DNA of 7,573 bases from CAYOVG01 sp964407285. GTDB lineage: Bacteria; Desulfobacterota; Syntrophobacteria; Syntrophobacterales; Syntrophobacteraceae. Below the pieces are notes generated by a model. That model had not been told where the DNA came from. It was given only the letters and a program-made list of their open reading frames with translations, and made no database searches. The stretch is from the NCBI GenBank assembly GCA_964407285.1, contig CAYOVG010000342.1, positions 1 through 7,573 of the forward strand. Direction: 5' to 3'. Each line of letters begins with the position of its first letter. Position 1 is the first letter of the stretch. A program made the position numbers and the translations under genes. Below are positions 1-6,853 of this stretch, one piece after another.

Positions 1-1001
1 GGATACGGGGCGACGGCGTGCGGCTGAGGGCATCCGGATTTTCGGCCTTTCTCACCAAGCCCGTCAAGAAAACGCAACTGCACGACTGCCTGCTTTCCAT
101 CCTGGCGCTGGAGAAGTGGGAAGGAAGCCCGGAGATGGAAGAGCCCGCGCCTTCCGTACATGATCCGGGAATGGGGGGCGGACGTGCGATTCAACCGGCA
201 TACAGGATGCTGCTGGTCGAGGACAACGCCACGAATCAGAACGTGGCTCTGAAAATGCTGAAGAAGCTGGGATATGGCGCCGACGTCGCGAACAACGGCA
301 AGGAGGCCGTTGATATGCTGAAGGTCGCCCCGTACGATCTGATCTTCATGGACTGTATGATGCCCGTGATGGATGGATACGAGGCCACGCGGGTTATCCG
401 GGACCCGGCTTCGGGCGTCCTTTTCCCCGACATTCCGATCATCGCCATGACCGCCCACGCCATGAAGGGAGACCGTGAGAAATGCCTGGCGGCGGGCATG
501 AACGATTACATATCAAAACCGTTCCAGCCCTCGGAACTGGCTGGAGTCATCGAACGGTGGACGGGCGCCGCGAACGGGGGCCCCGACACCGGGAACCTGC
601 TGCCGGCCGCCCCGGCCGAGGATATGCCGCCTCAAAGCTCCGTGGAAGTGCTGGATTGGGACACCCTGGTGCAGGCGTTGATGGGCGATGAAGGATTTGC
701 CCTGGAGTTGGTTGCCGGTTTCCTCGACGATTTCCACCGGCAGGTATCCATTTTGAAGGACGCCGTCGCCTCGGGAAATGCCGACCAGGTGCGCTCCGTC
801 GCTCACACCATGAAAGGGGCCACATCGAACATCCGGGCGCTCGCGCTGTCCAAAACGGCTTCGGATATCGAAGCCGCCGGCCGGGACCGGGAGCTTGCGG
901 ATGTGGATTCCCTGATCCGTGACCTCGAAGACCGGTTCAATCTGTTGAAACAGGAAGTCGACAGAATTTCGCGGGGACATATGGGAGAGTCGGCCCGATG
1001 A
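1..1001 (+). CDS. Hybrid sensor histidine kinase, C-terminal part (receiver-receiver-HPt), 5' truncated by window
   Basis: The open frame runs in from the left edge (first whole codon at 3), so the true start lies upstream. The GTG at 18 falls inside a domain and is not a credible start. Numbering from position 3 there are 332 residues. Residues 1-35 are the end of a receiver domain, with the conserved lysine in FLTKPV. After a linker, residues 67-186 form a complete receiver: acidic pair in LLVEDN, phospho-acceptor Asp117 in FMDCMMPVMDG (codon 351-353), Thr/Ala in AMTAH, and lysine in SKPF. Residues about 217-325 are an HPt domain with phosphorylatable His268 in AHTMKGATSNIRA (codon 804-806). 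Known family logic: such tails belong to tripartite hybrid kinases that relay phosphate His-Asp-His to a separate regulator. The kinase core is presumed upstream and not seen. The stop TGA overlaps the next start (ATGA), implying translational coupling with the following kinase. An alternative is a stand-alone multi-receiver/HPt protein without a kinase core. Confidence 0.93.
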   Translation, partial: IRGDGVRLRASGFSAFLTKPVKKTQLHDCLLSILALEKWEGSPEMEEPAPSVHDPGMGGGRAIQPAYRMLLVEDNATNQNVALKMLKKLGYGADVANNGKEAVDMLKVAPYDLIFMDCMMPVMDGYEATRVIRDPASGVLFPDIPIIAMTAHAMKGDREKCLAAGMNDYISKPFQPSELAGVIERWTGAANGGPDTGNLLPAAPAEDMPPQSSVEVLDWDTLVQALMGDEGFALELVAGFLDDFHRQVSILKDAVASGNADQVRSVAHTMKGATSNIRALALSKTASDIEAAGRDRELADVDSLIRDLEDRFNLLKQEVDRISRGHMGESAR

Positions 1002-4000
1002 ATTCAGCCGTGGTGGGACCGCGCGGAACGACAGTGAGACTATTGGTCTGCCTGCTGGCATCCGCGCTCGGGTTTCTCGCAAACTGGTTCAAGCTGGAAA
1101 TCTTCTTCAACGTCGATTTCCTGTCGGGTTCCATCTTCGCGATGCTGGCCGTTATGGTTCTCGGGGCCGGTTACGGCGTTATCGCGGGAGTCGTGGCGGG
1201 GACCTGCACTTACTTCCTCTGGAATCATCCATGGGCCATCGTCATAATGTCGTGCGAAACAGCGTTCGTCGCGGTTTTGTATGCAAGGCGAAAGGGCAAT
1301 CCCGTCATCTGCGATATCGCATACTGGTTGTTCTTCGGTGCGCCCCTGGTCTATTTCTTCTACCACCACGTCATGGGAATCGAGACGCAGAGCACGCTAC
1401 TGATAATGCTCAAGCAATCGCTCAACGGCGTCTTCAACGCCTCGATGGCGTTTCTGGTCTTTATCGTGCTCCGCCTGGCGCGGGGGGAGGAAAAGGATCG
1501 CGTGAGCTACTCCCGGATTCTCTTCGTCGCCATGGTCTCGCTCGTCCTGGCGCCGTCGCTGCTCCTCCTGGTGATCGGGGTGCGTACCCATTTGAGGAAC
1601 GAGATGGACGCGCTGTCCGCCAGGACTTCGTACACCGCCGAAGTATCCCGAAGCAACCTCGCCAACTGGATCAACGAACGCCGACAGAACGTCCAGACGC
1701 TCGCCGCCATAGTCGGCGACCCCGCCACAACCGCCTTTGAAACGATGCAGCACCGGGTGGAGATGGTCAAAGCGGCGACGCCCTCCTGCTACAGGATGGG
1801 GGTGCTGAACGCGGATTCCGTTACGGTCGCCTACTCTCCCCTGGTGGACGAGAACGGCAAGTCCACCCTGGGCCTCGATTACTCCGACCGTCCGTTCATT
1901 TCCATCCTCAAGGAGAGCAAACGGCCGTATGTCTCCGATGTGGCGCCCGGGAAGATGGGAGATCTCGGTCCGAGGCTCCCTCTCCTGGCCCCCATCGTCA
2001 TCGATGGAGAGTACAAAGGGTACTGCGCGGGGATCGTGGATCTCTCGCAACTGTCCGCCATCCTGTCCGAAATGGCGCATCGGAACAACATCGACATCAC
2101 GCTTCTCGACGGGAAAGGAATGGTGATAGCCGGCACGAGGCCGGATGCCGTGGCCATGGGCCGGTTTGAGAAGCCGTATGCGGCGGACGGGTACATTCCG
2201 GCATCCGGGACTCTGCATTGGATACCCGACCTGCGGCCGGGGACCAGCATCATGCAGAGGTGGAGAGGGTCGCTCCTGGTGAAGGTGCTGCCCGTCAGTC
2301 CCGATTACGGCTGGAAGGTGGTTGTCGAGGCGTCCCTTGTCCCGGTGCTGGAGCGTGTTACGCGGTACAGCATTCACGGGTTGGGACTCCTGGGCGTGTT
2401 GACCCTTCTGGCGGTTGCGTTTTCCTGTCTGCTCAGCAAGTGGCTGGTGTCCACCCTGGCGGCGCTTCGCGACATCACGCGGCGCTTTCCCGAATGCATT
2501 GCCGACGCCGCTCCGATCGAGTGGCCGCGGAGCAACATCGAAGAGCCGGCGGTTCTTTCGGACAGTTTCCGGGACATGAACGCCGCGCTAAGGGATTCTT
2601 TCAACAAGCAGGCGAAGCTCAACGCTACCCTCGATCAGCGCGTGAAGGAGCGGACGGAAGAACTGAGCATCGCCAACCGGAGGCTTCTCAACGCCCAGGA
2701 GATCGCGCGGCTCGGCTCGTGGGAACACGATGTCGGAATAGACCTGGTGTACTGCTCGGAAGAGATGTTTCGGATTCTCGAATTCCCGGATTCCGACAGC
2801 ACCTGCTCCTTCGGCGGATTCTTCCGGTTCGTGCATCCCGAAGACCGGAATACGGTGATGGAAGAGTACAACGACGCCGTTGCCCGCCGCGCTCCGTTCG
2901 GCATGACGTTCCGGGTCCTCACCCCGTCCGGAGGGGTGAAGTACGTGAAAGCGCGGGCAGAGTCGCTGTACGACGATGTGGAGGAAGTGACACGGTACTA
3001 TGGGACGATGCTGGACATAACGGAAAACGTCGTTGCCCGGCGGGACCTCGAGGAGAGCGAGGAGCGCTACCGGATGCTCTTTACCGGGAGCCGTGCGGTG
3101 ATGCTGCTGATCGATCCGGAGACGGGCCGCATCGCGGACGCGAACCCGGCGGCGTGCTCCTTCTATGGTTACACGCATGACGAGCTTGCCGCGATGAGGA
3201 TCACCGACATCAACACGATGCCCGTTGACGATATTCTTGAACGGATGCGTAACGTCGAAAATGAGCGGCTCTTCCACTCCCACTTTCAGCATCGCCTGGC
3301 GGGCGGGGACATCCGCAATGTCGAAGTGTTCAGCAGCCCCATAACTCTTGAGAAGAGCAGTTTTCTCTATTCCATCGTCTTCGATGTGTCGGACAAGGTG
3401 CGGGTCGAAAAGGCGCTGCAGGTGCAAATGGCCTGCTTCCGGCGGCTTTTCGAAAACTGCCCCCTGCCGATCGTGCTCTTCGACAAGGAGTTCAGGGTTA
3501 CGGACATAAACGACGCCTTCAACCGGCTTTTCGGGTATTCCCCCGAGGAGATCCGGGGGATGTGCCTCCATGAGGCGATATTCCCGGAGTACCTGATGGA
3601 CAAGGCTGAGCAGTACGCGAAAGTCGTTGCCGGCGGAGATACGATCATCATGGAGGACATCCGGCGGACCAGGGAAGGCGTCCCGGTGGACGTGGCGATC
3701 GTGGGGTTCCCGATATCCACCGGGGAAGAAGGCGGATTGGAGGGAGGGTGCGCCATCTATACGGACATTTCGGAGCGCATCCGGATGCAGCGGGACCTCG
3801 TCTGCGCAAAGGACGCGGCGGAAGCCGCCAACTGGGCGAAGAGCGAATTCCTGGCTACCATGAGCCACGAGATCAGGACCCCGATGAACGCCATTATGGG
3901 CATGACCGGGCTGGTGCTCGAGAGCGATTTGAAACCCGATCAGCGCAAGATGCTGGACGGGGTGAGGGAAGCTTCCGAGTCCCTGTTCGCTCTTGTGAAG

Positions 4001-6181
4001 GACGTTCTGGATTTTGCGAAGATAGAGGCGGACAAAGTCGAGCTGGTTGAGGAGGCCTTCGAGCTGCGGAGTCTTCTTGCCGGCGTCATGCGGATCTTCG
4101 CCCCCATGGGAGCGCGGAAGAATATCGATCTCGACCTGGAGATCGATCCGGTTCTGCCGGTCCATGTGGTCGGCGATGCGGGGAGGCTCAGGCAGGTGAT
4201 CATCAACCTGGTGGGCAATGCGCTGAAGTTCACGCACGAGGGCCGGGTCGGCTTGAAGGTGGAGCGGGCGGGAAGCGTCGCGCCGGTTGGGGACGAACGG
4301 CCGGCGGGCGATGTGTCGCCGGGGGGTGAATTGCCGTCGGTGGTGTCGGCGGCGGCTCCGGTGAGCGTGGCCCCATTGAAGGTGGGACCGGCGGAAGCCC
4401 GGCCCGGGCTGGTGGAGCATGGGGCGGCGGTAGATGGGGCGCCGGCGGGGAATGCGCATCCGCTGGGGGAGATGCGGTTGGCGGATGGGCGGCCCGATGG
4501 TGAGAGTGGCGAAGCCGGGAGCAGCGAAGAAAACGAACGGGTACAACGGATGGAACGGACAGCCCGGATTCATCTGATGTTTTCCGTAAGCGATACGGGT
4601 ATCGGGGTGCCGGTTTCGAAGAGATCGAGCATCTTCGAGCGGTTCATGCAGGTGGATTCGTCAACGACCCGGAGGCATGGCGGTACGGGGCTGGGCCTGG
4701 CGATCTGCCGGAGGCTGGTGGAGATGATGGGGGGCTCGATCTGGGTCGAGAGCAACGTCGGGGCGGGTTCCATTTTTCGGTTCACGGCGTCTTTCGGAGA
4801 AATGCCCGACAGTGTATCGAAAACCGTGCCGGATGCGGCCGGGACCGGCGCGCCGGTCTCCGGGGACGCGGCCCCCTTGGGGACGGCCTTGGGGAATCCG
4901 GTTTCCGGCAATTCGGTTTTCGGTGATTCGCCCCTCGAGATTTCGGCCCGTGAAGGCTGGGGCCCTGTGGGGTCGCGCCTTGGGGTATCGTCTCCCGGCG
5001 CCGGGGGGGCGGGTGCGAACGATGACCGACGGCCGCCCCTTCCTCCGCTCAGCATTTTGCTGGCTGAGGACAATGAGCTGAATCGCCACTTTGCCGTGGA
5101 GTTTCTGAGACTGCGGGGTCATCGGGTGAGGTCCGTCCCCAACGGCAGGGAAGCCGTGGAGGTGCTGGGCGAAGAACCTTTCGATCTGGTGTTGATGGAC
5201 ATCTCCATGCCGGAAATGGACGGGCTGGAAGCCACCAGGCTCATCCGGGCTTCCGCATCGGGCGCTTTCGACAACAAGGTGCCGATCATCGCGCTGACCG
5301 CCCACGCGGTGAAGGGAGATCGTGAAAGGTTTCTGGCGGCGGGCATGGACGGCTATGTCCCAAAGCCCATCGACGTGGAGGAGCTTTACAGGGTTATCAG
5401 GAACGTCGCCCCTCATCTGGCGGGGTCGGGAGGTGGTCCGGCTTCGGCGCGGGAGGGAATTCCGGGTGCGGCGCCGATTGCGTTGGGAGACGCCGACAAT
5501 GCGGAGAAGCCCGAGACGGCGGCAGTTTTGACAAGTGACGTCGATCACGCGAACATAGCGGATGCGGCGCCGATTGCGATAGGGGATGCCGACAACGCGA
5601 AGACGCCGGATGCGGCGGGTCGGGCGGAGGAAATAGAAGTGGCGGACAAAGCGGGGAAGTCGGGCGAGCATAGCGGAGAAGGTCTCGAGGATATCGGAGA
5701 GATTTACGAAGAAGGTGTCGAGGAGAGTGGGGAAGATCACGAGGAAAATGGGGAAGGTAGCGAGGAGAGCGGGGAGGGTGGTGCGAATATGGGAATAGCC
5801 GATGAGGCGACTGTTGACGCCTCTACGGTTCCGGTATTCGACAGCGCGTGGCATTCGGAACGTTTCAAGGGCAAAGAAGCATTCCTCAAGAAGTTGCTTG
5901 TGTCCTACTGCGGTGATGCGCCCGTGAAGCTCGATGCCATCGGCCGGTCCCTCGACGAGGGAAATCTGGATGTCGCCGCCAGGCCGGCGCATTCGCTCAA
6001 GGGAATATCCGCGACCGTCGGAGCGGGAGAGATGAGGGACCTCGCCCTGAAGCTCGAAAAGGCGATAAAGACGACGAACCTGGAGGATGCGAAAGCGCTC
6101 TTTGCATTGATGCGTACGGCCATGGAACGGCTGGAAAAAGAGGTTTCGGTCCGGTTCCCTCCGGAAAAATCACTGGATTAA
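998..6181 (+). CDS. Giant membrane hybrid histidine kinase: multi-TM + Cache + HAMP-like + 3 PAS + HisKA + HATPase + REC + HPt
   Basis: This 1727-residue sensor kinase probably sits in the inner membrane. Residues 15-195 hold about six or seven hydrophobic helices. Residues about 200-455 form a Cache-like sensor, followed by a membrane helix at 461-480 and a HAMP-like plus coiled-coil linker at 481-565. Three PAS domains lie near 570-690, 688-800 and 814-928. HisKA has phospho-His957 in MSHEIRTPMN. HATPase has N-box Asn1074 (NLVGNALKFT), G1 box DTGIG at 1199 and G2 GGTGLGLAI near 1228-1236. The receiver (1349-1467) has LLAEDN, Asp1401 in LMDISMPEMDG and Lys1456. The C-terminal HPt (about 1612-1715) has His1665 in AHSLKGIS. 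All catalytic and relay residues are present, so an active H-D-H phosphorelay is expected. The ATG at 998 overlaps the preceding TGA; GGGAG at 983-987 is a plausible ribosome site. Oddities are a roughly 95-residue low-complexity insert in the ATPase and two long repetitive linkers. The stimulus cannot be told from sequence, and there is no output domain. Confidence 0.96.
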   Translation: MNSAVVGPRGTTVRLLVCLLASALGFLANWFKLEIFFNVDFLSGSIFAMLAVMVLGAGYGVIAGVVAGTCTYFLWNHPWAIVIMSCETAFVAVLYARRKGNPVICDIAYWLFFGAPLVYFFYHHVMGIETQSTLLIMLKQSLNGVFNASMAFLVFIVLRLARGEEKDRVSYSRILFVAMVSLVLAPSLLLLVIGVRTHLRNEMDALSARTSYTAEVSRSNLANWINERRQNVQTLAAIVGDPATTAFETMQHRVEMVKAATPSCYRMGVLNADSVTVAYSPLVDENGKSTLGLDYSDRPFISILKESKRPYVSDVAPGKMGDLGPRLPLLAPIVIDGEYKGYCAGIVDLSQLSAILSEMAHRNNIDITLLDGKGMVIAGTRPDAVAMGRFEKPYAADGYIPASGTLHWIPDLRPGTSIMQRWRGSLLVKVLPVSPDYGWKVVVEASLVPVLERVTRYSIHGLGLLGVLTLLAVAFSCLLSKWLVSTLAALRDITRRFPECIADAAPIEWPRSNIEEPAVLSDSFRDMNAALRDSFNKQAKLNATLDQRVKERTEELSIANRRLLNAQEIARLGSWEHDVGIDLVYCSEEMFRILEFPDSDSTCSFGGFFRFVHPEDRNTVMEEYNDAVARRAPFGMTFRVLTPSGGVKYVKARAESLYDDVEEVTRYYGTMLDITENVVARRDLEESEERYRMLFTGSRAVMLLIDPETGRIADANPAACSFYGYTHDELAAMRITDINTMPVDDILERMRNVENERLFHSHFQHRLAGGDIRNVEVFSSPITLEKSSFLYSIVFDVSDKVRVEKALQVQMACFRRLFENCPLPIVLFDKEFRVTDINDAFNRLFGYSPEEIRGMCLHEAIFPEYLMDKAEQYAKVVAGGDTIIMEDIRRTREGVPVDVAIVGFPISTGEEGGLEGGCAIYTDISERIRMQRDLVCAKDAAEAANWAKSEFLATMSHEIRTPMNAIMGMTGLVLESDLKPDQRKMLDGVREASESLFALVKDVLDFAKIEADKVELVEEAFELRSLLAGVMRIFAPMGARKNIDLDLEIDPVLPVHVVGDAGRLRQVIINLVGNALKFTHEGRVGLKVERAGSVAPVGDERPAGDVSPGGELPSVVSAAAPVSVAPLKVGPAEARPGLVEHGAAVDGAPAGNAHPLGEMRLADGRPDGESGEAGSSEENERVQRMERTARIHLMFSVSDTGIGVPVSKRSSIFERFMQVDSSTTRRHGGTGLGLAICRRLVEMMGGSIWVESNVGAGSIFRFTASFGEMPDSVSKTVPDAAGTGAPVSGDAAPLGTALGNPVSGNSVFGDSPLEISAREGWGPVGSRLGVSSPGAGGAGANDDRRPPLPPLSILLAEDNELNRHFAVEFLRLRGHRVRSVPNGREAVEVLGEEPFDLVLMDISMPEMDGLEATRLIRASASGAFDNKVPIIALTAHAVKGDRERFLAAGMDGYVPKPIDVEELYRVIRNVAPHLAGSGGGPASAREGIPGAAPIALGDADNAEKPETAAVLTSDVDHANIADAAPIAIGDADNAKTPDAAGRAEEIEVADKAGKSGEHSGEGLEDIGEIYEEGVEESGEDHEENGEGSEESGEGGANMGIADEATVDASTVPVFDSAWHSERFKGKEAFLKKLLVSYCGDAPVKLDAIGRSLDEGNLDVAARPAHSLKGISATVGAGEMRDLALKLEKAIKTTNLEDAKALFALMRTAMERLEKEVSVRFPPEKSLD
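4271..4558 (+). other. Low-complexity insert inside the HATPase domain of the large kinase
   Basis: This covers residues about 1092-1187 of the large kinase, between the strand after the N-box (HEGRVGLKVE) and the strand leading to the G1 box (IHLMFSVSDTGIG). Hybrid kinases normally have a short hairpin loop here, with about 30-35 residues between the N-box Asn and the G1 Asp. In this protein the distance is 125. The insert is rich in Gly, Ala, Pro, Val and Glu, without predicted fold. Reading frame and all flanking catalytic motifs are intact. Confidence 0.85.
4280..4315 (+). repeat. Three tandem degenerate hexapeptide codings (APVGDE, RPAGDV, SPGGEL)
   Basis: Three consecutive 18-nt units encode x-P-x-G-[D/E]-x at residues 1095-1112. 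Two further units (APAGNA, HPLGEM) follow at 4439-4474. They lie within the ATPase insert and imply growth by repeat duplication. Confidence 0.6.
4802..5041 (+). other. Low-complexity linker between HATPase and receiver
   Basis: This covers residues about 1269-1348 of the large kinase, a Gly/Pro/Ser/Ala-rich stretch joining the ATPase end (FRFTASFGEMPD) to the receiver start (LSILLAEDN). It contains APVSGDA, APLGTA and NPVSGNS units from 4850 onward, resembling the repeats in the ATPase insert. It is probably disordered and flexible, letting the receiver reach the kinase histidine. Confidence 0.75.
5467..5596 (+). repeat. 96-nt-offset direct repeat in the receiver-HPt linker
   Basis: A 34-nt segment at 5467-5500 recurs at 5563-5596, with the first 16 nt identical and 29 of 34 matching overall. 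The offset is exactly 32 codons. The encoded copies read AAPIALGDADN and AAPIAIGDADN. Most differences fall in third codon positions or are conservative. Confidence 0.8.
5672..5788 (+). repeat. 21-nt tandem repeat encoding acidic heptapeptides
   Basis: Five 21-nt units at 5672, 5693, 5726, 5747 and 5768 encode SGEGLED, IGEIYEE, SGEDHEE, NGEGSEE and SGEGGAN. A 12-nt partial unit (GVEE, 5714-5725) sits between the second and third. They give the large kinase a strongly acidic segment (residues 1559-1597) just before its HPt domain. Confidence 0.8.
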
Positions 6182-6232
6182 TCATCGGTTAAGTCGGCGG
6201 ATAATGGAACTGAGGAATATACTGCTCATCGG

Positions 6233-6237
6233 CGGAG
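6233..6237 (+). promoter_or_regulatory. Ribosome binding site deciding the start at 6246
   Basis: CGGAG lies 8 nt before the ATG at 6246, a standard Shine-Dalgarno core and spacing. The competing in-frame ATG at 6204 is preceded only by a weaker GGCGG. The extra 14 residues that start would add resemble no signal or domain. The choice of start is an inference. Confidence 0.5.
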
Positions 6238-6245
6238 ATGGGGCA

Positions 6246-6827
6246 ATGAAGGAAGATCCTGAACCGGAGAAACTCAATAGAGCGAAGTATTCCCTGGTAG
6301 GGCTGGGCCTGATTCTCACGGGCGCGGTCATCCTGTTCCTGTGCAATTACGACGACTACCACTTCTACTGGCTGCTTTCCGCGGTGCGCGTATCGCTCAT
6401 CTTCGGTTTCGTCATGCTGAGCATCTCCATCGCTCCATCCGCATTGGCCGGACTTCTCCTGCAAGACCGGAGCGCCGTCACATCTTTGCGTTTGAAGCCT
6501 TTTCTTGCCTGTTTGCTGTGGGTCGGTTCGTTTATGGTTATGGGAATAGCCTTTCAGATCGGCCTGGAGACATTCGACGATACCATTTGCGAGTGCACGG
6601 CGCGAGTGAACGGGACGGTCGTGGAATTGGATACTACGTTGAGCAGGGGCGGTTCCGTGGAATGGGCCGTTTACGAGTACACGGTGGGGGGCTCCCCCTT
6701 CAGAAGCGCCGTACGGAACAAGTCGCTGAGGCTTCAACCCGGACAGCCGGTCGGAGTCTGCTACACCCCATTCTGGCCGCGTCACGGCAGAGTCCGCCCG
6801 TTGCCCCATCCGCTACCGTCCGGATAG
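6246..6827 (+). CDS. Three-helix membrane protein with DUF3592-like C-terminal domain
   Basis: This is a 193-residue protein of unknown function. After a charged N-terminus (MKEDPEPEKLNRAK) there are three hydrophobic segments at about 16-33, 43-63 and 85-103. A soluble tail follows at about 113-190. The tail reads as a small beta-rich module: ARVNGTVVELD, then YEYTVGGSPFRSAV, then GQPVGVCYTP followed by an Arg/Pro-rich end. This order (GTVV..., YxYxVxG..., GxxVxVxYxP) is the pattern I associate with the DUF3592 family of membrane-anchored proteins. That assignment is by eye and moderate. The gene begins 64 bp after the large kinase, with no terminator-like hairpin between them, so co-transcription is likely. 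A role as accessory or target of the kinase pair is only positional inference. An upstream in-frame ATG at 6204 would lengthen it by 14 residues. The gene converges with the SUFU gene, leaving 22 bp between stop codons. Confidence 0.82.
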   Translation: MKEDPEPEKLNRAKYSLVGLGLILTGAVILFLCNYDDYHFYWLLSAVRVSLIFGFVMLSISIAPSALAGLLLQDRSAVTSLRLKPFLACLLWVGSFMVMGIAFQIGLETFDDTICECTARVNGTVVELDTTLSRGGSVEWAVYEYTVGGSPFRSAVRNKSLRLQPGQPVGVCYTPFWPRHGRVRPLPHPLPSG

Positions 6828-6837
6828 TCCATCTCCT

Positions 6838-6853
6838 GTGACCGTATTGTCAC
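6838..6853. other. Small inverted repeat between convergent genes
   Basis: GTGAC (6838-6842) and GTCAC (6849-6853) flank a 6-nt loop in the 22-bp gap between convergent stop codons, and the hairpin includes the SUFU stop codon. The stem is short and no T-run follows on either strand, so terminator function is doubtful. Confidence 0.25.

Noticed and set aside
18..20. GTG at 18 as start of the first gene
   Set aside because: It falls in the middle of a receiver domain whose preceding codons are open to the window edge, so the gene is truncated rather than starting here.
1397..2377. 326-codon open frame on the minus strand
   Set aside because: It is antisense to the Cache-like sensor region with a composition of Arg, His and Gly. 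No ribosome site or domain is evident.
2218..3180. 320-codon plus-strand frame in an alternative phase
   Set aside because: It is an overlapping out-of-frame shadow within the large kinase, Arg- and Gly-rich without domains.
4271..4558. ATPase insert as a mobile element or intein
   Set aside because: There are no intein splice motifs, terminal inverted repeats or target duplications. The content is low-complexity Gly/Ala/Pro coding sequence.
2588..4573. 661-codon open frame on the minus strand under the large kinase
   Set aside because: It lies opposite PAS, HisKA and ATPase coding sequence with textbook motifs. Its translation is rich in His, Arg and Pro with no recognisable domain, typical of antisense frames in GC-rich genes.
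4661..5992. 443-codon open frame on the minus strand
   Set aside because: It is a shadow of the ATPase, receiver and linker coding region. It is Arg-rich and carries no motifs.
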